Source of the DNA: Archegozetes longisetosus | Taxonomy: Eukaryota > Arthropoda > Arachnida > Sarcoptiformes > Trhypochthoniidae | Direction: 5' to 3' | Length of the DNA stretch: 64,000 nucleotides | NCBI GenBank assembly: GCA_018873245.2 | Contig: JAEMBT020000006.1 | Location: 7,895,855 to 7,959,854 of the forward strand | Notes under the pieces: generated by a model | What the model saw: the letters and a program-made list of their open reading frames with translations, nothing else | Told to the model about the DNA's origin: nothing | Databases searched by the model: none | Position numbers and translations under genes: made by a program | Shown: piece by piece, positions 52,064-64,000 of the stretch | Position numbering within the stretch: position 1 is the first letter of the stretch | Layout: the number at the start of each line of letters is the position of its first letter

Positions 52064-53633
52064 CTGTAATTTAAATTCTTTTCTATAGTTTAACCGATTA
52101 TTTATTCGTTAGTTTTGCTACTTTTCTAATTTGATCGCAAACACTTAAAATCAGATTAACTAAAATTAAGTTCTTTTAAATAGTAGAAAAGAACTTAAAC
52201 TTCAATTTCATACACACTATTTGAAAAGAATGAAAACAGAGCAAATAATTTAAGTTGAAATTGTGGAGACTTTTATCATAAAAACTTTCATATCGTTAAT
52301 TATGCTAAAGAATTGAACTCAAATGGAACAGAGGAAAGTGTTTTTAATGATCATATCGTTTTATGAATTTAAATTAAAGCAAAATATAATGAATTTATAT
52401 ACAGAGAAAAGCATGTGATTCGTGATAATTTCAAATTTTTAACAGTGCTCTAGAATTATAAATTGCATTCATTAAGTTGATGCGATTGAAGGCTGAAAAA
52501 TTTGGAAACGAGTTTTAAATTACCAGATGCACTACAAAGCAATATAACGAGAAACTCACCCATCTTATTATTTTTACTGAAAAATTTGCTAATTAAGAAA
52601 GTAATTCGGTTTCTTAAAACATTAGGCATCAAAATCTATATATCAGGGCATAATCAAGTGAAATCTACAGTTAAAAACCTAGTAATCATCTATAGAATTG
52701 AGAAAAATACTGTTGCCATATAACCTAACCTAACCTGCTTGTGGTGCGCATCAAGGTTTTTTGTTGCTAAATTTCATTTTAAATTTGCTTAATTACTATA
52801 TTGAATATTCTATTAGATTCTGATTATCTTATGTATGATGGTCTGATGTAAAGCATGTAATCGTAAAGTATCACATCTGGTTGCTATAAAGGAACACTAA
52901 GATTTTGAGTATAGCTTTTCTATAACTTCCAACAATAAAAACATTTGACGCTCTTTTCTTCAGTAGAAATTCAACTGATTTAAAGAGCAATGTTTTATTG
53001 ATTGAGTTGAACAAATCGAAATGTTTATATAAACATTAAATTGCATGAGAATATAGTTGATGTAAATAAAGTTTTGGCGTGTAAGTTCATTAGAGAGAAT
53101 TTCTGTTATGCCCAAACAATCAATCGACTATTGAGTCAGAATCAGAATCGCTCTCTCCTACAATGAGAATCGCTCTCTCATACAATCAGAATTATTCTCT
53201 CCTACAATCAGAATTACTCTCTCCTACAATCTAAATTCCTTTCTTCCATTCACTCGATTACGCAGTGGTCACCGTTGCAGAAAGACTATTCAAGTTAGTC
53301 ATACTTCTAATATCTGTTTTCCAATGTGTTTATCATTTACGTAATAGATTATAATGCTAAGTATAATCTAATGTTAACCTATCAATTGATAAAAGCAACG
53401 TTTCTCTTAATACAAACCAAATCCTATGAAACCATCAAAGTTTATATAACAATAATGTAATGAATAAAGTAGCGTTAAATAGTCAACCAAAAAGATTCAA
53501 TTTGATGAATAGAGTGAAATAATCAAGTTACAAACAATTAGCTAAAGGAAGGATCTTTAACTTGCATCTTTAACTCATCTTTTCAATAATGCATTCGAAA
53601 ATGATAACTTCCAAACTATTACTACTACTCTTA

Positions 53634-53713
<80 letters not shown>

Positions 53714-56700
53714 AGCTATTCAAATTGAACTCATCCTTTTTCAATTAATTCTAGTTTACTTTGAGTTTTCAGATTGATAAGTCGTCAATTTTATTTTAAA
53801 TCAGTAAAAAGGGATCAATTATGATATGAAGCAATCCTTGTCTTGAATTGATTTGAAATATTACTTATTATAACTAATACCAAATGATTTTGTAGGTGAA
53901 AAAATTGCACACACTTTATAATAACGATGTATGATTAAAAGTCACTTTATTAGTGTATGCTGAGAACACTATTTTGCTAAATAATTATCATAAGCTCGAT
54001 CACTGAAACAGCTTTTATCTCGAGTTACAATCACAAAAGTTAGTCTAATTATGAAATAATCACTGCATCGTTTCGCTAAACTATCAAATCGCCATTGTTT
54101 AAATCCAAAATCCTATCAAATTCTCTACTCTTAATCAAGTATTCAAACAATTATATTTAGATATCGAGTTATTCCCATACCTGAAAAATCGAGTCATAAA
54201 TGTAAATATTACTACGAAAATCAATAAATTTATGCTCGACGTAAGACTGACCACATTTTGGTTCTCAAGAGTCTTAACAAAAGGATGAGAAGAGTGGATA
54301 GTTGTGGAAAGCGATTTTCAAATCTAATAGTTTTCAATAATGAAGGTTTAACTTATTTGCTAAGTTAAAATTGACTAAATTTGATTGATTAAACACTAAA
54401 CTAACACTAAACTAACATTAAATTGAGAATGAACTAACAGAAAATTAGCGCTAAATTAATTCTAAATTGCTACAGAACCTATACACTAAATATCAATTTG
54501 GCATAACTCGATCATATATTTATAAAAATGTTGATCGATCTCTAACTTTGCCACATATTGTTATATTTTATCTATATTTAAGTCACATTTAACTGGATCC
54601 ATGTAATGGTGAATTTGGCAATTCTGGAGTTTATGCACGTTTAGACTATTTAAAAGCTATTCGCACTTCAATACACAAACTGTAAATTACAATGTTTTGT
54701 ATGCAATAAGTGTATATTGAGGCTAAACTGACTTTCCTATAGACCAATATTTTTTCAAACTCATGCCATACATCGAATCCATCATAATTTTATTGAATTT
54801 TAATTTGAATGCCTCCAAATACTCTTTAAAGTTTGGAGCTAAAATATTGAATAAAGTTTATAATTTTTTCATCAAATTCAATTGATATGTTTTCTGAATT
54901 CTCGAATTTATTGTTTTAGCTAGCAAAAACTTCCTGAGACGTGGCTCAAACCTTGTTGTTTAGATTAGGAATTATTCAATAATTGAATTTTGGGATCAGA
55001 ATGAAATATGAGAATTATGGCAATTTTTCTCCAGGTTATTACTGCTACGCACGTACATTTTAGCGATTAGACGACGATCTTGAGAATATCACTAATGTAA
55101 TAGATTGTGAACCACTGCATTAAGGTAACTGTGAATAAACATTCAATTTTCTGAGCCTCCATATTTCTCAACATTCTTTATTTCATAATTTAATCAAATG
55201 TGGCCAAATGCTTAAAGCGTTAGCTTGAAAATAACAACTTTATTCTATAGCTTACATATAGCATCGATAACTCACCGCCAGAAACTGGAACTTAAAAATT
55301 CTCTATTCTCAAAGATTAGATAAGAGTTGAAACCCAACTCAGAGTAAGATCAAAGTTTAAATCTTTCTTTTGAAAACATGTTATAAAACAGAGCAAAAGA
55401 AAGCTTATAATAGAGAGTATTTTTGACAATTTTCTCAATTAATGATTCTTATCTATCAAGAATTTGAGAAGTGGCTCATACAAGAGTGTGATTATATGGC
55501 TTCCAATATATAATTTGACAGATATCTTATAGTTCTAACAAACAATTTCGGTCAATGAATCTTATATTAGAATCTAAACGATAGAAAATGCCAGTCAATT
55601 ATTACTAACTTGCTCTGGAGTATTCCAATTCTCTCTCATCATTTATTATGGTTATTTCAAAAAAAGTTCAATAACTCATATATAGAAACTGAAATACTCC
55701 AACATCTCCAATATGTTTAGTATAAATTGAAATCTAGCATTGAGTCTATTTGCAATTTGAATCAATTTAAATGTTGGATAGTAAACAAGCTGACGCAAAA
55801 GTTGGTACGAAGTGTATTGCAAGTGTATATATTAACCACTTGAAAATGATTAATACTTCATATTGGCCAAATTGACTAATGTCATAAGCTCTACTCAATA
55901 ATCAACTATGAAAATAACTTACAGTGAACTATTGCAAATAAGTTATTGTGATATTGCTTATTATGATCTTATTGTTTACTCTCACTCGTCAGTTACTTAA
56001 TTACTACTTTTACAGATAGGTCTAATGAATCTAATTTGTTACTTAAACTTAACAAATCCAAATCCTTTGACCAACTAATTAACTGTTTGTTCGAAAAAGT
56101 TGACATTTTCTATCTTGTCGAGTGTTTTATATTTATTTGTATTCTGCATGCTCTAATAAAAATCACATCCAATCTGTTTATTTATGTGGCCATTGCTGGT
56201 AAGATTTTATTGGTATTTCAATTGAAAATTCTGAATCATATCATAGTTGAGTTGAAGTTACCATAAAAGGCTTGGGTCATGAAATAACCGATTGACACAA
56301 AGTAAATCCTGAGTTAGTATACTATTAAAGTTTATATAGAAACTATTGACTTAGGAACCCAACAGAAGCCATGAACGCATGCTTCGATTCAATGTCTATA
56401 AGAAATACTAGGCTTTCTACGAGTCAGCTTCTTCTTCAACTATTCACTAGACCCATGATAGCCATTACTATATGAATTATTACTCTTAACCCTATTTGAA
56501 TAAGACCTATTTGAACGATTTCACCTCCAAATAAACACATCAAATGAATCCCCATTTGGGACGTAATCGGTCTTTGTGTATGACTTTGTAAACATTACCG
56601 AAAACATGGGTTCAACGAATTTTATAAATTTGAAATAGAAAAATAGTGGACTCATATATCTGACACGAACACCACGAATAGTAATTATAACTGCTAAACA

Positions 56701-59700
56701 GTGAAATATTTACCTTATTCTAAACTGGAAACATTTGAAAAATAAATTAATCCATTCTTAATAACATCATTATGAACTTAGTTCTTAAAAATCAAAGAGA
56801 AACTTCTTAAAACTCTGGCTCAATATTTCTGTATTATTTTCTAAGAGAATGAGTTTTCAATTTTCGAGACCAAATGAGAGGAAAACAGAAGAGAAACTGA
56901 AGTATAGTAAGTCTAAATTGGAGAATTGTGAGAAGAGATAGATAGCTGTTTGGAAAGCGAAAGTTATTTAGATATCAATACTCTGATGAAGATCACTGTT
57001 CAGCTCAATAATCGTTTTTTGAAAGTTGAATAACTGACGCATCTTTTATTATTTGATGTGATTCCCACTCAGAATTTGGTTTAAAATTTTCACTTCGAAT
57101 TTAGCTTTTGGGTTAACTCATGCTGTGTCTAATGTTTTTATTCTTCTCACATAACAAAGAATTTCTTTGCAAAATAGTCAACAATTGAGAGATTTTTTAG
57201 TTTTGGACCCCTTCTGCTTTTGAAATTGATAGCAAACCATTATTCACAACTTGTATTTTTGTCTGAACAGATTTTCTTTAAAATATTGCCAAAATTCGTC
57301 TAATATTCAACTAGAATAGTGCTTATTAACAATAGTGGAGGAAATGTAGTAATATTTTATGAACAGAGTTATAGCTATGGATGTGGTTATAGATATATCT
57401 AAAAGTAGCAGAAACTCCAACACACCAATCATTCGATAGGTTCAATCGATTGGAGTTAGTTGCATAACTAATTTATCTAACAAGCTAGAATTTGACTACA
57501 CCTAAAGTTGAGCCTAATTTGAATATTTATATTTATTTGGTTTAGATGGGCAATCGGATGAATTTAGTTGAATTAATAGAATAGTTTAAATGGAATGGCA
57601 AGTGGTATTCTTAATTTTATTGCCTAGAGCCATACAATTATTCTCCACTGAAGAACGTGTGGTAAAGCTTAAATGATCGATTGATACTTTATGATCACAT
57701 AAGTGTTATTTAATACAACACATTCGGCTAATACGAAATGAACGTAATCTATTACCTAAAAAGCGTATTTGTGGCGTTAAAGCCATTAAAATAAAGTATA
57801 AATTGTATAAATTATACTATAAAATGTTTCAGAAATGCCATTATTATAGTTTACAAAACCCTAAATAAACTGAAAACTCTCGATTTAACAATTGAATAAC
57901 CAGCTTAGGCAGCAATTGGAGGCAATCTCTCATAACTTTATTTCTAATCGCTAGTCAGTTACTCATTCATGTCTGTCTGTCAGTTATGATAACACATAAC
58001 TGTATAGGTACTAGTCTTACAAGTAATAGTCTATTGCACAGAAGCTCTTCATTAAAGAGTAGTGAGATATTGTGTGCAAAATTAAGTCTATGATTGTTTA
58101 TACCTTTTATAAACATGATACAAACAAAAACGAGAACCTAACCTAACTTAACTTGACTTAACCTAACCTAATCTAACTTAACCAGACAAGAATTTTGAAA
58201 ACAGTTAGGAATATATATATAGATATGTATATATAGATATAGATATATAGATATATAGATATATATATATATATATATATATCGTAACAGATGCTTAACA
58301 TGTTTTGTGATGGCGTAATCGAATAAGAAAAAAACAAAATTGTCTCATTTGGGGATTATATGAGATATATATGAAAAGAGCGTTGGAGAGAAGCGAAATG
58401 AAACAAAGCGGCGTGACATGAACAGCATCTCTCAAAGGAGCCTACAATACAATTCTTTCTGACCCTCTTCTCTTTGCCTAATTCTTAATGCACACCACTC
58501 TCTAGTCTAGCATAGACTGACTCCACACTAACTCCACACTAACTTACTATTCGCTTCTATTATTTATATGTCTGAACGTTTACGACACTAGGAATCGATA
58601 CTCTGATACTCGCATTCATCCATAACGAACATAAAGTTATAACTTGCAAGAGAAAAGTTTCTCCACTTCTATTTACCAAACTTAATAAAGATATGTCCAT
58701 ATAATGCACTCTAACTGAGTTGCACTTCAATGCTATTTCCGTATTATTGCTCTAAAATCTATTTTAAATAATCACCATCCAATTCTTGCTTAATTCTACT
58801 TATTGTATGTTCATTTGAACTCAACTCATATAATTGCCATTCAGTCAAACTAAATGTTACTCAAGCTTAATTTATAAGTTTACTAATATTTTCTAACCAT
58901 CTAATATTTACCATAACTTTGATCCAAATAAATTATTATTATTATCATTCCACTCAGTTTCAACTAATTTCAATTTGAATCTTTCAGAAGGTTTTAAGAA
59001 TCTAAGAAATTCTGATTGAAATAATTCGAGAAGTTGTGATTGTAAAAAGAATTGAAGAAATTCTAATTTTAACAAATCGAATTTGCAATCATTTAATTGA
59101 AATGAAAGCAAGAGTAGAAAAATTAAATTCTGACATTTTAAGATGGTCTATATTTATTTGAAGATCAAGATCTAAAAAATCTAAACTACTATTGAGAAAC
59201 TGATGGTTCGATCGAACGGCATAACACAGGAATCTTCTAGCTTGATCTCAAGCATCTAAAGCTCAATTTAGCATTTAAAGAGTTAAAGCATTTCTTATAA
59301 AACACAATAAAAGTTAAAGTGTCTCTCAGAAGGAGAATAAAAGTAGAAGTTTTATAAAACCATTTGGAGATTCATAATGAATGAAAAGTTTGGGAGGAAT
59401 GATTTGGAGGAAAATTAAGGTTTATTGGTGAATAAGAGAAGAGATATGAAAAGGTTTTGGTATATTATCGATCGTTGTTGTAGAAATATTATGCAAAATA
59501 AAACAGTTCAGTATGAGAAACACGCAAATCTAGTTTTGCACTATTTCACAATTCAATAAGTATTTTAATTATCATAAATTATAAAATCAAATTTATGTAT
59601 CAAATCCCAATGCAAATCAGCCACCAAACAATCGAATAAGATAATTAAGAGATTATTTTCAGTGATAAATTGTATAATAAACTAACGTTAGTCTAGTATA

Positions 59701-62098
59701 GGATAACTATAATGGAGTTAAAGATGGCATTAGTCAAGCACTGGTCGATCAGTGCTATAAAGTCCTATCATTAACGCTGCTGGAAGAGAGATAGGGCTCA
59801 ATAGCATTGACCGAACAAGTATTGATATGCGTTAGAGCTAAATAGGATAGACCCAACGTGTACAACTATTCGTTACAGTAATACACCGAACAAGCATAGC
59901 TATTCGTTATAGTAATTGACCTCAGAAGTACGGCTACTCCTCAGAACAAAAGAGCACAAACCTGAGAAGTAAAGCAATTGATAATAGTAAAACAAGTTCA
60001 TACTTGAATATATTCGTCTTCACTCCTCAAGTGTTCAGCGATGAACTCAATAGCTTCAGCTGCTCTGTACGCCTCAGGTGTCAAAAATAACATGTCAATG
60101 CTTTCGTTGTCTCGTAATGCATCTCTATCTCTATCCAGTGATGCTTTGCGTTGTGGCTGTTGGGCGGCTATTGTGCAGTTTGGATGATGTCCATGAGGAG
60201 CATGTTGTTGACCACTACCAATATCTGCTAATTCCATAAACTCGACTTTGCTCTTAACATTGCACTGTTTTATCTCTGGAGAACCTCCTTGTTGATGATG
60301 ATAAGAAGGGTGAAAATGTTGATAATGAAGGCCAGGCATATCCATCATCCATCTTAAACGAGTCTTTTTAGGTCTTTTCATGAAAAGCAACACTGGAAGA
60401 TATTTGAGAAACACCACTCGAATCCAATTCGGCATTTTATGAGTTCGAGGCCCTCGAAAGTTCCAGTTTATTATAATCACTGTCACCAATATTGATACAC
60501 AGTTCATCAGAAATGTAAACAATAAGTATTTAGCAATTAACGGAAGCACTAATGATGTCGGCGGCAATATCTTTGAAACGAGCAGAAGAAACACAACCAA
60601 CGATAGCAATATCGATATGCCTAATGTCACTTTCTCGCCTGTTAATATGTTTATGCTTTTCATTAGTTCTCTTATTCTCTTTTATAAATTTTATTTCTTT
60701 CATTAGTTATATTATTCGGTTTTACGCGCAACAAAAGTCACGTTTATCTACCATACAGTGAAAACTCCTAACTTCAAATTTGTTTCAGTACTTATTTCTC
60801 TCCACAATGAGTTAAATCCAATCCAAACCGTGTTTATTTAAAAAACAGAAACAATTGCCAATTAATCAAATAATTATTAATAATTTGATTGGTTTTCAAA
60901 AGCAAAATTAAATGATGACTCGTATCTAAAATTCAATTAACTGATCGATCAATAAGCTGCTAATAGACATGCCTGCCCTCAAATGAGTAGATAACTCTGA
61001 CTTTTGCTGTACATTATGATAACTGCAAATATAATTCTACAACTAGAGACATTAAAATGACACATAGCAATAAGAAAAGTATAGCTGCTGTGTTATTCTT
61101 CCTGTAATGAGCATCAATTTCAGCTTTTAGTTCAGCTAAGTTTTCAGCTTAGTTTTTAATTGTGATTCCCTGTTTCGTCTAAAATAATTAACAATTAAAA
61201 TTTATATGACCGCAAAACCTGCCTAACTTGCTCATGTAATGACTTTTGAAACTCAATAACAATTAAGCTATGTTTTCTATTACACTTATGTGTTGCCTTT
61301 AGAAGGCACTCAAGTATATATTCTGGTTAGACAGATTTCACTGTATGTGACTTGTTGTGGGAAGATAGAAGTGTTAGGATAAGGGATTATCATTTCTGGT
61401 TGCTATGAGTGATTTATCGTTGCTATGGGTAATTTTAAATTGACCGAATATAATATTAACTAAAGAATCGAATACAAACCCGCTTCTGCTGGCAAATAGA
61501 AAACCAAAATACATAGGAATGAGATGAGAACAGTTGGTAAGATCAAGTTGACGGTGTAAAATAGTGTCTTACGTCGGATTCTTATGTAAAATGATATATT
61601 AGTCTCAGTAGGCTTTCCGTATTTAGAGTTGTTATAAACATTAAGAAAGGCCGGCACTTCCACTATATCCCATGTACCACTTTTCCAATAATCAGATAAG
61701 TCAACCCAATAATTGTCAGCATAGAGTTTTAAGGACACTTGGTCCCCGTTGAAAGTCCACGATCCAAATTTCATTACGCATTCTTGTTGATCAAATGGAA
61801 AATAGGTGACATCAATTTGGCACGAACTTTGGTATATGGCGGGCGGCACCCACATTACCATTCCGCTCGGATATATTAACACATTTGATTTATATCGCAC
61901 CTCATAATTGCCGTCAGCACTTTATTTCAGTTACAAATCATTTATCAATTATGATTGTTTAGATCAATTTTGAAAATGTCATACTTACTTATTAAATAAA
62001 ACTATGTCTGGTTTCCATACTTTGTCAGGTGGTAATCTAAGAACTGCGATTCCACCATAATCTGCTTCGTCCCATCGTAGCTGGTAATCGAACCAAAT
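51896..62098 (-). CDS. nAChRbeta1: Gene C: nicotinic acetylcholine receptor beta1 subunit, 3' four exons (5' end outside window)
   Basis: Exons in transcript order: 62098-61989, 61919-61480, 60638-60004, 52063-51896, giving 1353 nt and 450 residues plus stop. Counting from the first residue seen: IWFDYQLRW (loop D region), [19 protein letters not shown], Cys-loop Cys at 70 and 84, [13 protein letters not shown], a loop C region without the Cys-Cys pair, TM1 ending YLPAEAG, TM2 ([16 protein letters not shown]) ending VSKILPP, TM3, [24 protein letters not shown], a His/Gln-rich cytoplasmic loop, TM4 and tail EMHRGKA. These motifs match arthropod beta1 (Drosophila ard) closely. Beta1 is the non-alpha partner in insect heteromeric receptors. 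The signal peptide and first ligand-domain exons, including the 45-nt exon, are not in the 1.9 kb to the right edge. The final intron is 7.9 kb. Confidence 0.93.
53137..53230. repeat. 22-bp tandem repeat
   Basis: Four copies of CAGAATCGCTCTCTCCTACA plus AT, with substitutions. Confidence 0.88.
53632..53713. repeat. (TTA)n microsatellite
   Basis: About 25 uninterrupted TTA triplets in the last intron of gene C. Reads as poly-Leu in one frame. Confidence 0.95.
58138..58185. repeat. Interstitial telomere-like (CCTAA/TTAGG) cluster
   Basis: About nine pentamers of CCTAA, four exact and the rest one base off. TTAGG is the common arthropod telomere unit. Shorter traces occur at 8755, 17370 and 52722. 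Confidence 0.7.
58205..58283. repeat. TA/TAGA satellite
   Basis: ATATATAGATATAG units passing into a pure (AT)n run. Confidence 0.95.
59743..59812. repeat. Short palindromic repeat, family M3
   Basis: GTGCTATAAAGTCCTATC and GATAGGGCTCAATAGCAT are imperfect inverse copies; the arms extend outwards to GGTC/GACC. Confidence 0.55.
60004..60638 (-). CDS. nAChRbeta1: Gene C exon (TM2, TM3, cytoplasmic loop)
   Basis: Starts [20 protein letters not shown], runs through TM3 and the His/Gln-rich loop to the amphipathic helix ([17 protein letters not shown]), 635 nt. The gtatga donor is followed by a 7.9-kb intron. Confidence 0.95.
61211..61343. mobile_element. MITE-like element, family M1, copy 2
   Basis: Ends CCGCAAAACCTGCCTAAC and GGTTAGACAGATTTCACTG. 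Interior AACTCAATAACAATTAAGC matches copy 3 with few changes. It lies in an intron of gene C. Confidence 0.6.
61480..61919 (-). CDS. nAChRbeta1: Gene C exon (Cys-loop to TM1)
   Basis: Completes Asn, then [17 protein letters not shown], the Cys-loop [27 protein letters not shown]1 and YLPAEA (440 nt). The donor is gtttgt. No adjacent cysteines before IRRKTLFY, as expected for a beta subunit. Confidence 0.95.
61989..62098 (-). CDS. nAChRbeta1: Gene C exon (loop D, loop A)
   Basis: Encodes [20 protein letters not shown], then [16 protein letters not shown] and two bases of Asn (110 nt), between tttcag and gtaagt. A 69-bp intron follows. Confidence 0.94.
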
Positions 62099-62569
62099 CT
62101 GAAATAATTGATTAAATTGGATGAAAATGGAGACTTAACTTGTTATATGAGAAATTTGAGAAAAGTTCATTGTCAAAAAGTCTCGTGTATTAGATTACAA
62201 AAGATGTTTGTAATTTGATTCAAATACAATTTATAAAAATGTTTCCTACAAAATACATTGTAACCGATCTTCATTTCCAATAGTCTCTACTACTTATAGC
62301 TTTTTGCATTCATATCAAACTTTAATCTTTTTCAAATCTAATTGATTGATCCATTTGATAAGATTGATCACTAATCGTCAATTAATTAATGGAATATTTA
62401 ATTAATCGATTAACTCGGAATAATAAAACTTCATATAGACTAATAAGTTGTAGATTAAAAGATTAGAAAGTGACAACAACTGAATATTGAAAAAGAAATA
62501 AATGACTGTTTTGAGGGTGGGGGGGAATAAATTGCTAAAAGAAATATTCTTTTATGAACAACAATATAG

Positions 62570-62572
<3 letters not shown>

Positions 62573-62600
<28 letters not shown>
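62573..62600. repeat. (GA)n microsatellite
   Basis: Uninterrupted GA run in an intron of gene C. Confidence 0.95.
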
Positions 62601-63234
62601 TCTAACAATTTCTCAGAACTCTTCTCAATTGTTGACAGCAATGAAAACATTTATTGGTAATAACTCATGTTTGAAAGTGAAAATAGAGTGTGAAAATATC
62701 AGGCCTGATAAGTGGTCTATGAGATTCACTTATTAGATATTGTATTGCCTCCAGATATTACAACGTTATTAGGAGTCTGTTTGGACTAAGGATTTGCTGA
62801 ATTTGTTGCACAAATTCAATACTAGTTGTACAACAACACTAAATATAGAGTGAATTTGCAATTATAAACCTTTAGGTATATTGCTCTTTACTTTAATATA
62901 AAAATTGTTTCATGTATTCAAACATTGAAATTAGTAATGTTTATAAAACATGATAGATTTTCTAATTTTGTACATTTTAAATTAACAAAAACCAATATGT
63001 TGTTTAGGTTTAGTAATCGGATTGTTCACTTCAATTTTGAAGTTCAAAATGATCACATATCTCAAGTTTATAACTGAACTAAAAGGATCAGGATTATACC
63101 TAATGTCTCGTAAAACCTAGGTAACAAAACAAAAGTTAAACTACAAAATTACATTGAAACAATCCCTTCAGTCAACAGTTATTTAGGAATGAACACAATT
63201 TTCAATTTCTTTATACTTACACCTATTTATACTA

Positions 63235-63375
63235 CAGTAAGAGTTGTCTAACTTTTACGTGTAGTTAAGTAGTTTCTAAAAATCAATAACAATTAAACCA
63301 TGTTTTCTTGTTTTCGGTTTATATTGTTTTTCAGAAACCATATAAACGTATGTGAAAGTTAGACAGGTTTTACTG
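63235..63375. mobile_element. MITE-like element, family M1, copy 3
   Basis: 141 bp. Ends CAGTAAGAGTTGTCTAAC and GTTAGACAGGTTTTACTG are inverted copies of each other, flanked by TA on both sides, as expected for Tc1/mariner-type insertion. No coding capacity. Confidence 0.7.
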
Positions 63376-64000
63376 TATTTTTCGTTCAACTTCTTTTAAC
63401 TATTTCTCTCACAGATTAGTCCATTGAGATTCGTTTGCATTTGATTACTTTTTCCAAGAAATAAGGAACAAGCGTTTAATCAAATACATCATAGTATGAA
63501 TTAATCTGATAGGAAATGTTTTACTCAATCATCAAGTTATAATATGTGTAAGTGTTGGAGCTGTATTTGAAGGAAAGGATAATTTGGCTGCATTTAAGTT
63601 ATTTGGAAATTCAGTCATTCATGCCATGGTCAGATTCTCTTTGGGAGTTATCATTTTTCTAGTGAATATCAATTTATTTCCTCCATAAGCATAAAAGAGC
63701 CTTAAAATATTATTCAGAACAATATCAATTGAAAGTGATGCTTCTTATGGTTTTTATACTACTTCTTATATATTTCTTATCCTAGTTCAACAAGATAGAG
63801 ACCTTCTACATAACTAGCATTTCGAAACATAGCAAAGCCTTAATAAGGCTTTGGAATTCGGTGCAAACCTACATGACTGTAACCCTCAATTGACTAAAAT
63901 TAAGTTACCTATACTTGAGAACTGCAACGTGAAGTGATATCGATTTTATTCAAAAAATACATGTGCAATTTTTTCCTAATTCAAAACGCACTGCATTCAA

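Larger units (their letters stand above)
52064..60003 (-). other. Last intron of gene C (7.9 kb)
   Basis: Between the helix-coding exon and the TM4 exon. Contains a 22-bp tandem repeat (53137-53230), a (TTA)n tract (53632-53713), a TTAGG-type cluster (58138-58185), a TA-rich satellite (58205-58283) and a palindromic repeat (59743-59812). No other coding signal recognised. Confidence 0.85.
62099..64000 (-). other. Upstream intron of gene C; 5' exons not present
   Basis: No 45-nt NLK-type exon or signal peptide visible on the minus strand. Contains (GA)n at 62573-62600 and a MITE at 63235-63375. Confidence 0.6.

Noticed and set aside
53589-53777. Poly-leucine frame
   Set aside because: Translation of a (TTA)n microsatellite.
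1-64000. CRISPR arrays, bacterial operons, tRNA or rRNA genes
   Set aside because: Repeats are simple or tandem without spacers of regular size, genes have introns, and I could not find a convincing tRNA cloverleaf or rRNA segment by eye. A tRNA search program would settle the tRNA question.

Overview
The window is AT-rich eukaryotic nuclear DNA. It has GT/AG introns from 55 bp to about 8 kb, many (TC)n/(GA)n tracts and minisatellites, and CCTAA/TTAGG-type pentamer clusters of the kind that forms most arthropod telomeres. No bacterial-style operons, ribosome binding sites or CRISPR arrays are visible. The sequence fits an arthropod; I cannot name the species.

The main content is a cluster of four nicotinic acetylcholine receptor (nAChR) subunit genes, reconstructed exon by exon from splice sites, codon phase and family motifs. 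From left to right: (1) gene D, minus strand, 9010 to 2718: signal peptide and first 80 codons of an alpha1-like subunit, running off the left edge. (2) gene A, plus strand, 19498-34344: a complete alpha1-like subunit, 13 exons, 586 aa. (3) gene B, minus strand, 46791 to 40779: a complete alpha subunit, possibly alpha2-like, 8 exons, 588 aa. (4) gene C, minus strand, 62098 to 51896: the last four exons of a beta1 subunit, with the 5' exons off the right edge. D and A are divergent across 10.5 kb, A and B converge across 6.4 kb, and C and B are in tandem.

The three alpha-type genes show the features of ligand-binding subunits. The adjacent Tyr/Cys-Cys motif of loop C is visible in A and B; that region of D lies outside the window. 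The beta1 gene lacks the Cys pair and would supply the complementary face. In insects, alpha1/alpha2-class and beta1 subunits are known to form heteropentameric, excitatory cation channels at cholinergic synapses. That the products of this locus assemble together is an inference.

The most interesting signals are: a 45-bp stretch around the '[12 protein letters not shown]' exon that is identical between the divergent paralogues A and D, although adjacent exons differ by about 20 percent; an apparent three-codon shift of the following intron in gene A; gene-specific intron gain and loss; at least two families of Tc1/mariner-like MITEs with CAGT ends and TA flanks, plus a short palindromic family; and a 150-bp inverted repeat and a perfect CRE palindrome in the divergent promoter region. 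The rest is intron or intergenic DNA in which I see only simple repeats and these short elements.
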